Notes: a model not told the origin generated them from the letters alone. Positions 53,401 through 61,492 are shown, counted from the first letter of the stretch. The stretch is DNA of 64,000 bases from Paracnuella aquatica (GCF_003332885.2 NZ_QOWJ01000001.1:248001-312000); one strand, 5' to 3'. Numbers and translations: made by a program.

Positions 53401-55218
53401 ATGGCCCAAGATCCAGCGTCCGTTTATGCCGCCGAAAAAGCGCGGCATGCAGCAACACTGCACCTTTTGCAACAAAAGCACAACCGGCTGGGATGGCTGC
53501 GCCTGCTTACCCTTGCCGGTACGGCTATTGGTGCTTACCAGTTGTTTATGGCGGCCGGCGCATGGGCCTGGGTAGTGGTGTTGGGCGGCATTGCCCTTTT
53601 TTTATGGGTCGTGTCGGTGGATGCCAATAACAACCGCAAACTCAATTTTGTAAAACAGCTGCTCCACATTAATGAGGAGGAATTAAAAATCCTTTCGGGC
53701 CAGTTCAACCACCGGCCAACGGGCAGCCAGTTTGCACCGCAGGTGCACGATTATGCCGCCGACCTCGACCTGTTTGGTACTTATTCGCTTTATCAATACA
53801 TCAACCGGTGCAGTAGCGAGCAGGGCAATGCATTGCTGGCCAATAACTTGTTGGAGCCCCTGCCCGTTGATGAAATTTTGCTGCGCCAGCAAGCCGTGGA
53901 GGAGTGGGCACCGCAACTTCAATGGCGACAGGAACTGCAGGCCATTGCAGCACTTTCGCCCATCACTACCAACACGCAGTTGCGCCTCGAACGTTGGCTG
54001 GCGCAAAAAGACGAATCGTTTACACACCCGGCCTGGAAATGGGTGGTGCCGGTCTATACTTTATTTGCCTGCGGCATAGCTGCTGCGGCCATTTTCGACC
54101 TTATTCCCGGTGCGCTTTTTTCCGCCATGCTGTTTTTATTCATCATCACTTCGTTTGCGTTGGGTAAAAAAGCCACCGCCACTTCGATGCAGTTGTCGGG
54201 AGTGGTGGCCGAAATGGAGAGCCTTGCCGGCATTTTGCAATGTCTGGAAAAGCCGACGTTTAAAAGCAGTTTGTTGCAACAGCTACAGGAAAGTATAACG
54301 AACGCCAATAGCACTGCATCAAAAGAAATACACGGGCTCAAGTCCATTCTCAACCGGTTCGACCTGCGGCTGAATGTGTTTCTTTTTATTTTCCTGAACG
54401 CGTTCCTGTTGTGGGATGTGCGGCAAATGATGGCGCTGCATCGCTGGCGTATGGGCAATAAAAATGCAGTGTCGAATTGGTTCTGGGCCATCACGCAAGC
54501 CGAAGTGTTGAACAGCCTTGCTGTATTGCGGTTCAATAAACCGACTTGGGTGCAGCCGCAATTTACTACGCCCTATTTCTATTTTGAGGCTACCGGTGTG
54601 GGGCACCCGCTTTTACCCGAAGACCAGCGGATAACTTCGGACTTCGAACTGAAAGGAACGGGCAAGATTGCCCTCATCACGGGTTCGAATATGGCGGGTA
54701 AAAGCACTTTTTTGCGTTCGTTGGGTGTGGCTGTGGTGCTGGCGCAAATGGGTGCCGTGGTGTGTGCCCGTTCGCTGCTACTGTCGCCGGTGCAACTGCT
54801 TTCGTCCATGCGCATTGCCGATAACCTGGCGGAAAATACATCCACGTTTTACGCTGAACTGAAAAAACTAAAAGTGATCATTGAAGCAGTGCGGGAAAAT
54901 CGGCCGGTGCTGGTGTTGTTAGACGAAATTTTACGCGGCACCAATTCGTTGGACCGCCACACGGGTTCCAAGGCACTGATCCAGCAACTGATTCGCGAGG
55001 AAAGCGTAGCCGTGCTGGCCACCCACGATGTGGAACTGGCCGCACTGGAACAACAATACCCGCAAAGCGTCGAAAACTACCACTTTGATGTGCAGGTTGC
55101 CGGCGAGGAACTGTATTTTGACTATAAATTAAAAACGGGCATATGCTCAAACCTCAATGCTTCGGTGCTGATGCGGAAGATTGGCATTGAATTGGACGAA
55201 GAAGCGCCCCGTGCGTAG
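53401..55218 (+). CDS. Membrane-anchored MutS-like ATPase
   Basis: 605 residues. It lacks the N-terminal mismatch-binding domain and has only the C-terminal MutS core. Hydrophobic segments: TLAGTAIGAYQLFMAAGAWA and VVLGGIALFLWVVSVDA near residues 33-80, WVVPVYTLFACGIAAAAIFD and IPGALFSAMLFLFIITSFAL near 215-260, and NVFLFIFLNAFLLWDV near 320-340. The ATPase has KIALITGSNMAGKSTFLRSL (Walker A, near 428), QMGAVVCARS, DNLAENTSTFYAELKKLK, RPVLVLLDEILRGTNSLDRH (Walker B) and VLATHDVELAAL. So it is a membrane form of the MutS-family ABC ATPase, found in Bacteroidota; its role is not known and mismatch repair is unlikely. Confidence 0.88.
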   Translation: MAQDPASVYAAEKARHAATLHLLQQKHNRLGWLRLLTLAGTAIGAYQLFMAAGAWAWVVVLGGIALFLWVVSVDANNNRKLNFVKQLLHINEEELKILSGQFNHRPTGSQFAPQVHDYAADLDLFGTYSLYQYINRCSSEQGNALLANNLLEPLPVDEILLRQQAVEEWAPQLQWRQELQAIAALSPITTNTQLRLERWLAQKDESFTHPAWKWVVPVYTLFACGIAAAAIFDLIPGALFSAMLFLFIITSFALGKKATATSMQLSGVVAEMESLAGILQCLEKPTFKSSLLQQLQESITNANSTASKEIHGLKSILNRFDLRLNVFLFIFLNAFLLWDVRQMMALHRWRMGNKNAVSNWFWAITQAEVLNSLAVLRFNKPTWVQPQFTTPYFYFEATGVGHPLLPEDQRITSDFELKGTGKIALITGSNMAGKSTFLRSLGVAVVLAQMGAVVCARSLLLSPVQLLSSMRIADNLAENTSTFYAELKKLKVIIEAVRENRPVLVLLDEILRGTNSLDRHTGSKALIQQLIREESVAVLATHDVELAALEQQYPQSVENYHFDVQVAGEELYFDYKLKTGICSNLNASVLMRKIGIELDEEAPRA

Positions 55219-55278
55219 CACCTATTGTTACCCGTCTTGCCGTCAAAACATCTACCTTTCATTTACATACTTTATTAT

Positions 55279-56394
55279 ATGCGTTGTTTGTTGCTGTTTT
55301 GCAGTTTATTAATTAGCTGTAGTTTGTTTGCACAAAATTTAACCCTGTTTGTAGGCACTTATACAGGTTCCGGCAGCAAGGGCATTTACACGTATCAATT
55401 CAACACGGCAACCGGTGCACTAACTCCTGTTGCCGCTACCGATAGCGGCACTGTCGACAACCCGTCATACCTGGCGTTGGCGCCAAGCGGTAGTTTTTTG
55501 TATGCCGTAAACGAAACCGGTGGCGCACAACCCGGCGCCATTAGTGCTTTTGCAGTTGGCCCAAACGGAAATCTGTCTTTGATCAATAAAGCCGTCACAG
55601 GAGGCGATCACCCTTGTTATGTGGCGGTGCACCCCAGCGGAAAATGGGCTGTGGCTGGCAACTATAGCGGTGGCAATTTTTCTGTTTTGCCTTTAAAAGA
55701 AAATGGTTCGATGCAGCCTTTTACGCAGTTGGTACAACATAGCGGCACCGGCCCCAACCGCGAACGGCAGGAAAAGCCGCACGTGCACATGACAAAGTTT
55801 ACGCAGGACGGAAAACACCTGCTGGTGCCGGACCTGGGCACCGATAAATTGAACGTGTATGAATTTATTGCAGCCGATTCCGCTGCGATTAAGCCGGCTC
55901 CAGCGCCGTTCGTGAAAGCCGCGGCCGGTGGCGGTCCGCGCCACGTGGACCTGCATCCCACTGGCAAATATGCCTACCTCATCGAAGAGTTGACGGGCAC
56001 AGTTGCAGTGTATGCTTTCGACAATGGCAACATGAAACTGTTGCAACGCATCAGCAGCCACCCGAAAGGTTATGCGGGCACCATCGGCAGCGCCGATATT
56101 CATGTGTCGCCGGACGGTAAGCACCTCTACGCATCAAACCGGGGAGACGCCAACAACATTGCGCAATTCATTATTGGACCCAGTGGAAAGCTTGTTTGGG
56201 TGGGCGCTACGCCCAGTGGCGGCCGTTCGCCGCGCAATTTTACCTTAACGCCTGATGGAAAATTTTTGCTGGCAGCTAACCAGGAAAGCAACAATATTGT
56301 TGTGTTTAGCCGCAACGCAGCTACGGGAAAATTAACCCACACCGGTATCGAAGTATCGGTACCCAAGCCAGTGTGCCTGCTTTTTGCAAAATAA
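55279..56394 (+). CDS. Secreted lactonase, 7-bladed propeller (6-phosphogluconolactonase type)
   Basis: 371 residues from the ATG at 55279 (MRCLLLFCSLLISCSLFAQ: signal peptide); an upstream ATG at 55225 gives a non-signal N-terminus. Beta-propeller of the lactonase family: LFVGTYTGSGSKGIYTYQFN, PSYLALAPSGSFLYAVNETG, GGDHPCYVAVHPSGKWAVAG, HSGTGPNRERQEKPHVHMTK, LVPDLGTDKLNVYEF, GGGPRHVDLHPTGKYAYLIE, SADIHVSPDGKHLYASNRGD, GGRSPRNFTLTPDGKFLLAA. Residues for catalysis (E, R, H in these loops) are present. Periplasmic or secreted, so probably opens sugar lactones outside the cytoplasm. May act with the sugar oxidoreductases, though they are 20 kb away. Confidence 0.92.
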   Translation: MRCLLLFCSLLISCSLFAQNLTLFVGTYTGSGSKGIYTYQFNTATGALTPVAATDSGTVDNPSYLALAPSGSFLYAVNETGGAQPGAISAFAVGPNGNLSLINKAVTGGDHPCYVAVHPSGKWAVAGNYSGGNFSVLPLKENGSMQPFTQLVQHSGTGPNRERQEKPHVHMTKFTQDGKHLLVPDLGTDKLNVYEFIAADSAAIKPAPAPFVKAAAGGGPRHVDLHPTGKYAYLIEELTGTVAVYAFDNGNMKLLQRISSHPKGYAGTIGSADIHVSPDGKHLYASNRGDANNIAQFIIGPSGKLVWVGATPSGGRSPRNFTLTPDGKFLLAANQESNNIVVFSRNAATGKLTHTGIEVSVPKPVCLLFAK

Positions 56395-56399
56395 TTAGG

Positions 56400-56430
56400 G
56401 CGCTTTTACAATCCATGTAGCAAAAAGCGC
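56400..56430 (+). other. Hairpin after the lactonase gene
   Basis: GCGCTTTT and AAAAGCGC form an 8-bp stem with a 15-base loop, six bases after the lactonase stop. There is no T run on the plus strand behind it, so it is a weak terminator or a processing site. Confidence 0.45.
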
Positions 56431-56461
56431 AGTTCAACCATTAGCTGCTTTCAAATTGGAG

Positions 56462-56511
56462 GCGCATTGTTCATTTTTGAGGTACTCAACACAAAAAAAT
56501 GAACGATGCGC
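56462..56511 (+). promoter_or_regulatory. 17-bp hairpin that buries the start codon of the next gene
   Basis: 56462-56478 (GCGCATTGTTCATTTTT) is complementary to 56495-56511 with a single G-U pair; the 16-base loop is 56479-56494. The ATG at 56499-56501 and the codons for N, D and A lie inside the right arm. Translation from this start would need the stem to open, so it may be a control element. Confidence 0.6.
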
Positions 56512-57032
56512 TTTCCCGTTTAATGGACCTGGTGGCAATGGGTGTATCGGTGGTTTTGGCTGCCGTGTTAGCCGTAGCCTGGTACAAAAAGGCTGCAAGC
56601 CGGGTTCGTGCCGTTCCGCTGTTTTTTGTGTTGTTTGGCCCGGTGGCAGTTGCCGTGCATATGGCAATGCACCTGGTTGGCGTAGGCATTGCGGCCAGCC
56701 GCAAAATGGCTGCGGGCAGTTTTCAATACGATTTTCGATTTTACTCGCTGCTGCTGATGGCCGGCGTGCTGCTATATATTAGCCTGCGGCTGTTGCAACT
56801 TTCCAGGCCTGACTATTTAGTTGCTACAATATATCGGCAGCAAAGGCTGGCGGCCTGCGGCTGGCTGGTGCTGGTATCGGTGCCCACCATTCCGTTCACG
56901 TTTATTGGCTCGCTGCCGGTGCAGGCGGTGCTTATACATTTAGTAGCAGCATATTTCGTGGTTAAAAAAACGGCGGACAGCGTGGCGACACCCATCACAA
57001 AAAAAGTTGCCGCTGCCGCGGTTGCATCTTAA
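56499..57032 (+). CDS. Membrane protein of unknown function, first of three tandem paralogues
   Basis: 177 residues with four hydrophobic segments (LVAMGVSVVLAAVLAVAWY, VPLFFVLFGPVAVAVHMAMH, YSLLLMAGVLLYISLRLLQL, LAACGWLVLVSVPTIPFTFI and a further LVAAYFVVK). Between segments two and three is a polar loop with FQYDFRFYSL. The next two genes have the same design: a GP/WP...M..H motif in segment 2, an aromatic Y in the loop and basic linkers. I recognise no family and cannot assign transport, signalling or enzyme function. All three lie head to tail, about 30-40 bases apart, so likely one operon. Its start codon lies in a strong hairpin. Confidence 0.85.
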   Translation: MNDALSRLMDLVAMGVSVVLAAVLAVAWYKKAASRVRAVPLFFVLFGPVAVAVHMAMHLVGVGIAASRKMAAGSFQYDFRFYSLLLMAGVLLYISLRLLQLSRPDYLVATIYRQQRLAACGWLVLVSVPTIPFTFIGSLPVQAVLIHLVAAYFVVKKTADSVATPITKKVAAAAVAS

Positions 57033-57068
57033 AAATCCCTCCTTCAAGTCATTACACAACCAAAACAT

Positions 57069-57593
57069 ATGAAAGAGTTCTTTTTCAAATACATCGACCT
57101 CGTCACCATCATCATCACCCTTGCATGGACCATTGGGGCTACCATTTTTGCCATAAAAAGCGGTGGCAAAGGATTGCGGGTGGCTCTGATGCCGCTGGTT
57201 TTCCTGGGCCCGGTGATGCTTATTTCCTGCATGTTTACGCACCTCGCTGAAATCAGTTTTCACGCCGTTGATTCTGATTTTACCGGCAAGTTTTCGCTGC
57301 GCTTTTATTTATACGCGTTGTACCTGATGCCGCTGGTGCTGGGCAATGCCGGTATTTATATGTACCGCGGAATGCTTCGTTTTTTAAGCGATGCTGCAAC
57401 CAGCAAAAGAGAAATATTGCAACCTGCAGGCATTATTGCACTGGTGCTTTTCCCGCTGCTGTGGCTTACACCGCTGGCCGCAATCATGTACGTGGTAGTG
57501 GGCATTTCGGTGGCGGCCCTTTTTGCGGTACGCAAAAGGGAAAGCGCCGATTATGACCTGGACATGCTGACGCTGCAAGAAGCAACTGCTTGA
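57069..57593 (+). CDS. Membrane protein of unknown function, second of three tandem paralogues
   Basis: 174 residues, four predicted membrane segments (YIDLVTIIITLAWTIGATIF, MPLVFLGPVMLISCMFTHLA, FYLYALYLMPLVLGNAGIYM, ILQPAGIIALVLFPLLWLTP and AIMYVVVGISVAALFAV). The second segment has the shared GP...M..H pattern and is followed by a polar loop with a conserved aromatic (DFTGKFSLRFYLY). C-terminal tail acidic. Same strand, 36 bases after the first paralogue. No family is recognised. Confidence 0.85.
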   Translation: MKEFFFKYIDLVTIIITLAWTIGATIFAIKSGGKGLRVALMPLVFLGPVMLISCMFTHLAEISFHAVDSDFTGKFSLRFYLYALYLMPLVLGNAGIYMYRGMLRFLSDAATSKREILQPAGIIALVLFPLLWLTPLAAIMYVVVGISVAALFAVRKRESADYDLDMLTLQEATA

Positions 57594-57625
57594 AACTAAT
57601 CACCCAAACACTAACGAATTAAACC

Positions 57626-58171
57626 ATGACACTGCAACATTTTTTCGAGGTCTTTTCCGGACCAACGGCCATCATTTCTTCCATCATCATCACCATCACA
57701 CTTACCTGGGTCAAACGAAAATGCCGGCCAGACCGGGTTCGGGGGTTTTTTGCCGGCTTGCTGCTGTGGCCCGCAGTCGTGCTCATGTGTTTCATGGTCA
57801 TGCATATTGGCCACAACAGCTACAATGCATTTGTTACCATCCGCGATGGAAAAGCGGTGTTTGCATTTTACCATTATGGCCTGGTGCTGTTTGGCGGCAC
57901 CGTGGGCACACAGGCTTACTTTTTGGCAAGGCAGGTGCTGCGGCATGTTCGGGGCAACCAGCGGTTTAGCGGGCGGGTGTATTTCAATATCCTCAGGATT
58001 GTAGCCACCACACTGCCCACATGGATCTTTACCGTCATTGGTATTATACCCACCATCCTCATGACCATTGCGCTGCTGGCTTCCCTTTTTACCCACCGCG
58101 CTGCTAAAAAAGCGGCGGCACCGGCTTCGGAAGAACTGCTGCGGGCACCTGCAGCACCGGTTTTGGGATAA
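57626..58171 (+). CDS. Membrane protein of unknown function, third of three tandem paralogues
   Basis: 181 residues with four hydrophobic segments (SGPTAIISSIIITITLTWV, FFAGLLLWPAVVLMCFMVMH, FYHYGLVLFGGTVGTQAYFL, ATTLPTWIFTVIGIIPTILM and TIALLASLFTH). The second carries WPAVVLMCFMVMHIGHNSYN, the same motif as in the two genes before. Ends in an Ala-rich tail (RAAKKAAAPASEELLRAPAA). 32 bases after the second paralogue. Unknown function; no terminator was found after it. Confidence 0.85.
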   Translation: MTLQHFFEVFSGPTAIISSIIITITLTWVKRKCRPDRVRGFFAGLLLWPAVVLMCFMVMHIGHNSYNAFVTIRDGKAVFAFYHYGLVLFGGTVGTQAYFLARQVLRHVRGNQRFSGRVYFNILRIVATTLPTWIFTVIGIIPTILMTIALLASLFTHRAAKKAAAPASEELLRAPAAPVLG

Positions 58172-58230
58172 ATTTGATAAATAAGGGCCATTAAAGCGAT
58201 TTGCATTTTCGCCCATTGCGTTTTATTTCC

Positions 58231-58238
58231 TACTTTTG
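58231..58238 (+). promoter_or_regulatory. -7 type box TACTTTTG ahead of rpmI
   Basis: Exact match to TAnnTTTG, followed by CGG as at other boxes here. It lies 102 bases before the rpmI ATG, giving a leader of about 95 bases that contains two hairpins. Confidence 0.6.
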
Positions 58239-58240
58239 CG

Positions 58241-58309
58241 GCCCATCTTTTAAAAAAGGGTGGGCATTTCCTGAAGTGGCTCCATAAGTCTTTCCCTGTG
58301 GAAAGCGCC
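58241..58309 (+). promoter_or_regulatory. Structured leader of rpmI-rplT, candidate ribosomal-protein autoregulatory element
   Basis: One hairpin pairs GCCCATCTTTT with AAAAGGGTGGGC using two G-T pairs (58241-58265). A second pairs CTTTCC with GGAAAG around CTGT (58290-58305), with GGC at 58278-58280 able to pair with GCC at 58307-58309. Control of rpmI-rplT by L20 binding to its own leader is known in other phyla; whether this sequence does so is an inference. Confidence 0.4.
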
Positions 58310-58339
58310 TCAAAGGATCAACACAAACCGCATTTTGCA

Positions 58340-58537
58340 ATGCCTAAGGTTAAAACAAACTCCAGCGCCAAGAAGCGCTTTAAGGTGACCGGTACCGGAA
58401 AGATCACCCACCAAAAGTCGTTCAAACGTCACATCCTCACCAAAAAATCAACCAAGCGTAAGCGTGGAATGCGCATCGACGGCGTTGTAGCCCAGTCGCA
58501 CCAGGATTTTGTAATGCGCTTGCTGCGCCTGAAGTAA
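58340..58537 (+). CDS. rpmI: 50S ribosomal protein L35
   Basis: 65 residues from the ATG at 58340 ([20 protein letters not shown]), the exact L35 start; an upstream ATG at 58298 adds 14 residues not in the family. Later [20 protein letters not shown] and [20 protein letters not shown] fit. Very basic, binds 23S rRNA. In many genomes infC comes immediately before rpmI; here the space upstream holds membrane protein genes. rplT follows. Confidence 0.97.
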   Translation: MPKVKTNSSAKKRFKVTGTGKITHQKSFKRHILTKKSTKRKRGMRIDGVVAQSHQDFVMRLLRLK

Positions 58538-58608
58538 ACTGCCGGCTTTTCGCCAGCAGCAGAAAACGACTTTGAACTTATTACTCTGAACTTTAAACTT
58601 ATTTCCAT

Positions 58609-58953
58609 ATGCCTCGTTCCGTAAACGCGGTTGCCTCCAGGGCCCGCCGCAAAAGAATCTTAAAGCAAGCCAAAGGTTTTTATGGCAAGCGTAAAAATGT
58701 TTACACCGTTGCCAAAAACGTTGTAGAAAAAGGTATGACCTACAGCTATGTAGGCCGCAAACTGAAAAAGCGTGAATACCGTGCCCTTTGGATTGCCCGT
58801 ATCAATGCCGCTGTACGTGCAGAAGGACTGACTTACTCTCAGTTCATCAACCTGCTGAATCAAAAAGGCATTACCCTGGACCGTAAGGTGCTGGCCGATC
58901 TGGCGATGAACAACCCCGAGTCGTTCAAAGCGCTGGTGGCACAGGTTAAGTAA
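58609..58953 (+). CDS. rplT: 50S ribosomal protein L20
   Basis: 114 residues, [100 protein letters not shown]. All match L20. It binds 23S rRNA and is needed early in 50S assembly; in other bacteria it also represses its own operon. It follows rpmI by 71 bases and is followed by a terminator. Confidence 0.98.
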   Translation: MPRSVNAVASRARRKRILKQAKGFYGKRKNVYTVAKNVVEKGMTYSYVGRKLKKREYRALWIARINAAVRAEGLTYSQFINLLNQKGITLDRKVLADLAMNNPESFKALVAQVK

Positions 58954-58978
58954 TGAACATTTAGTGCACAACTCATAT

Positions 58979-59016
58979 AAGCCGTTCCGCATTTTTGTGG
59001 AGCGGCTTCTTTTTTG
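58979..59016 (+). terminator. Terminator of rpmI-rplT
   Basis: AAGCCGTTCCGC pairs with GTGGAGCGGCTT (12 bp, two G-T pairs) around ATTTTT, followed by TCTTTTTTG. It lies 25 bases after the rplT stop. Confidence 0.85.
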
Positions 59017-59030
59017 TATGGTGTAACTTT

Positions 59031-59038
59031 TACTTTTG
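59031..59038 (+). promoter_or_regulatory. -7 type box TACTTTTG ahead of speA
   Basis: Exact TAnnTTTG match followed by CAC; it is 41 bases before the speA ATG. TTTG at 59013-59016 is 14 bases upstream, a little short for the canonical -33 element. Confidence 0.55.
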
Positions 59039-59079
59039 CACAACTAATTTCTGTTCACTGAACTACCCATTTTTCCTCA

Positions 59080-60480
59080 ATGAACAATACTTACTTAGGC
59101 CTCGTTGAACAAACCTTCAATTTTCCGCAGGAAGGCCTGGAGCTCAAGAGCGGGTATTTGCAATTCAATGGCCTCGACATCAAAGCTTTGATCGACAAGT
59201 ATGGCACGCCCATGAAGTTGACGTATCTGCCCAAGATCGGCATGCAGATCAACAAAGCCAAGCAGATGTTTGCCAACGCTTTTAAAAAGCACAAATACGA
59301 AGGCGAGTATTTTTATAGTTATTGTACTAAAAGTTCGCACTTCTCCTTTATCGTTCAGGAAGCACTGAAGCACGATATACACCTGGAAACATCTTACGCC
59401 TACGACATCGAGATCATCAAAAACCTCTATGAAAAGCGCAAGATCACCAAGGACATTCATATTATTTGCAACGGGTTTAAGCAAAAAGGCTATACCCGCC
59501 GCATTGCGCAGCTCATAAATGGTGGCTTTAAAAACGTGATTCCTGTTTTGGACAACAAAGAGGAATTGCAGGCGTATCGCCGGTCGGTGAAAGTGCCTTT
59601 TAAAGTGGGCATCCGCGTGGCGGCCGAAGAAGAGCCGACTTTTCCTTTCTACACCTCCCGCCTGGGCATCCGTGCAAAAGACATCCTGGAATTTTACGTA
59701 GACAATATCGAAGGCTACGAAGACAAGTTCCAGCTGAAGATGCTGCACATCTTTTTGAACAAAGGCATCAAGGACGACATTTACTACTGGTCGGAATTGA
59801 ACAAAGTGATCAACCTGTATTGCCAGTTGAAAAAGATCTGTCCAGAACTGGATTCGATCAACATTGGCGGCGGCTTTCCCATTAAGCACTCGCTGGGTTT
59901 TGAGTACGACTACCAGTTTATGATCAACGAAATTGTAGGCAACATCAAAGCTGCGTGCAAACGCAACAAGGTGCCTATGCCGCATATTTTCACCGAATTT
60001 GGTTCGTACACCGTAGGCGAAAGCATGGCCCATATTTACAGCGTTATTGGCCAAAAAACACAGAACGAACGGGAGATCTGGTACATGATCGATTCGTCGT
60101 TCATTACCACGCTTCCCGATACCTGGGGCATTGGCGAAAAGTTTTTAATGCTGCCCATCAATAAATGGAATGAGGAGTACCAACGAGTCGTTTTAGGCGG
60201 CATCACCTGCGATAGCCACGATTATTATGATTCGGAGGAACACATCAACGAAGTGTTTTTACCGAAGGCAGTAGGCGAGGAGCCGCTATATGTCGGCTTT
60301 TTCCATACCGGCGCCTACCAGGACCAGATCAGCGGCTATGGCGGTATCAAGCACTGTCTCATCCCGTCGCCCAAGCATATTATTGTTGAATACGACAAAA
60401 ACGGCAAGCTGGAAGATTGGGTTTATGCCAAAGAGCAGAGCGCCCAAAGCATGCTGAAAATTTTAGGATACATCAAATAA
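59080..60480 (+). CDS. speA: Biosynthetic arginine decarboxylase (Bacteroidota-type)
   Basis: PLP enzyme making agmatine from arginine, first step of polyamine synthesis via agmatine. 466 residues, shorter than the E. coli SpeA, as typical for this phylum. Seen: YLQFNGLDIKALIDKYGTP, YFYSYCTKSSHFSFIVQEAL (with the PLP lysine in CTKSSH), CNGFKQKGYTRRIAQLING, INIGGGFPIKHSLGFEYDYQ, FTEFGSYTVGESMAHIYSVI, and the C-terminal GEEPLYVGFFHTGAYQDQIS and GYGGIKHCLIPSPKHI. The GGGFP and FHTGAYQD motifs are standard for the alanine-racemase-fold decarboxylases. A -7 box is 41 bases upstream and a strong terminator follows. Confidence 0.95.
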   Translation: MNNTYLGLVEQTFNFPQEGLELKSGYLQFNGLDIKALIDKYGTPMKLTYLPKIGMQINKAKQMFANAFKKHKYEGEYFYSYCTKSSHFSFIVQEALKHDIHLETSYAYDIEIIKNLYEKRKITKDIHIICNGFKQKGYTRRIAQLINGGFKNVIPVLDNKEELQAYRRSVKVPFKVGIRVAAEEEPTFPFYTSRLGIRAKDILEFYVDNIEGYEDKFQLKMLHIFLNKGIKDDIYYWSELNKVINLYCQLKKICPELDSINIGGGFPIKHSLGFEYDYQFMINEIVGNIKAACKRNKVPMPHIFTEFGSYTVGESMAHIYSVIGQKTQNEREIWYMIDSSFITTLPDTWGIGEKFLMLPINKWNEEYQRVVLGGITCDSHDYYDSEEHINEVFLPKAVGEEPLYVGFFHTGAYQDQISGYGGIKHCLIPSPKHIIVEYDKNGKLEDWVYAKEQSAQSMLKILGYIK

Positions 60481-60510
60481 AAAACTCCCGCCTGGTGCGG
60501 GAGTTTTTTT
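60481..60510. terminator. Bidirectional terminator between speA and the lipoprotein gene
   Basis: AAAACTCCCGC and GCGGGAGTTTT form an 11-bp perfect stem with loop CTGGT, followed by T on one side and A on the other. The speA stop is immediately before it. Confidence 0.92.
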
Positions 60511-60532
60511 GTAAAGCGGTTGCTGGCATCTG

Positions 60533-60985
60533 TTAGTTGCCGCCCCTTAAAATTTCGCGGGCCCGTTTAGTGTCCTGGCTGCCTTCGGCCTTACGCTGCG
60601 GTTGCGTAATCACGCCGTTGTTGCCCAGGCTTGGCCGGCCGCCGTTGTTTACATTTGGGCGTGTGTTGTTCACGCTAGGCCGGGTGTTGCCGCGGTAATA
60701 GCCGCCCCGGTTGTACACCCTTGGGTTGGCCGGGTACCCGTAACCATAATTATCATAAGGCGAACCGTAGTTGCCAAAAGGGCTCACCTGGTAATATCTT
60801 CCGGTAAATGGGTCACGCTCCACCACAATCACGCCGTTGTTGCCGTAGGGTGCCTGCCGATATGCCCGGCTTCTGGGCGCATCTTCATAATACCCGCCGG
60901 CGCCTTCCTGCAATGTGGTACAGCCTACGGCAAATACCATCAACACAGCAATAACTGCCACCGATAAAAAATTGAAACGCTTCAT
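60533..60985 (-). CDS. Gly/Asn/Tyr-rich lipoprotein of unknown function
   Basis: 150 residues, lipobox VFAVGC (cysteine near residue 22) after an N-terminal signal (MKRFNFLSVAVIAVLMVFAV). The mature part is low complexity: AYRQAPYGNNGVIVVERDPF, TGRYYQVSPFGNYGSPYDNY, GYGYPANPRVYNRGGYYRGN, ending in a basic helix (QDTKRAREILRGG). Probably a flexible outer membrane or periplasmic protein. No family named. It is convergent with speA and shares its terminator. Confidence 0.8.
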   Translation of the reverse strand: MKRFNFLSVAVIAVLMVFAVGCTTLQEGAGGYYEDAPRSRAYRQAPYGNNGVIVVERDPFTGRYYQVSPFGNYGSPYDNYGYGYPANPRVYNRGGYYRGNTRPSVNNTRPNVNNGGRPSLGNNGVITQPQRKAEGSQDTKRAREILRGGN

Positions 60986-61045
60986 TTTCTGATTGTTTTA
61001 CTTTGAGGTGCAATACTTTAGCCAAATAATCTTAATAAAATGTGT

Positions 61046-61492
61046 ATGCGTTATTTGCTGGTAATCTTAACATTTTGCACCCTGAGCGCCGGTGCACAAA
61101 ACGAAACAGACGCGGTAAAAGCCACCGTTAACCGCCTGTTTGACGGCATGCGCAAAGGCGACTCGGCGCTGCTGATGCAGGCCTTTGCTCCCGGCGCCAT
61201 ATTACAATCGGTTGGGCGTACAAGGGAAGGTGCCACCGTGGTGCGCACCGATTCGGTAGCAGCATTTGCCAGGCAAATTGGCACTCCGCATACCGAGGTA
61301 TACGACGAACGAATCGAGTTTGGCGCTATCCATATCGACGGCAATATGGCTTCGGTATGGACGCCCTACAAATTTTACCTAGGCGATAAATTCAGCCATT
61401 GCGGCGTCAATTCATTTCAACTGGTAAAACTGAATGGCGCCTGGAAAATCCAGTACCTCATCGACACCCGCCGGCGGGAAGGATGTGAGTAG
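61046..61492 (+). CDS. Secreted NTF2-like protein
   Basis: 148 residues from the ATG at 61046 (MRYLLVILTFCTLSAGAQ: signal peptide); an ATG six bases earlier is also possible. The rest is an NTF2/SnoaL-like cone fold: DAVKATVNRLFDGMRKGDSA, LLMQAFAPGAILQSVGRTRE, AAFARQIGTPHTEVYDERIE, NMASVWTPYKFYLGDKFSHC, GVNSFQLVKLNGAWKIQYLI. Resembles the putative lumazine-binding (Lumazine_bd_2) group of small secreted NTF2-like proteins. The ligand is unknown; the protein may be enzymatic or only binding. Confidence 0.82.
   Translation: MRYLLVILTFCTLSAGAQNETDAVKATVNRLFDGMRKGDSALLMQAFAPGAILQSVGRTREGATVVRTDSVAAFARQIGTPHTEVYDERIEFGAIHIDGNMASVWTPYKFYLGDKFSHCGVNSFQLVKLNGAWKIQYLIDTRRREGCE

Noticed and set aside
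59095-60054. 319-codon open frame on the minus strand inside speA
   Set aside because: Antisense of speA; composition follows from the codon use of the gene on the other strand.
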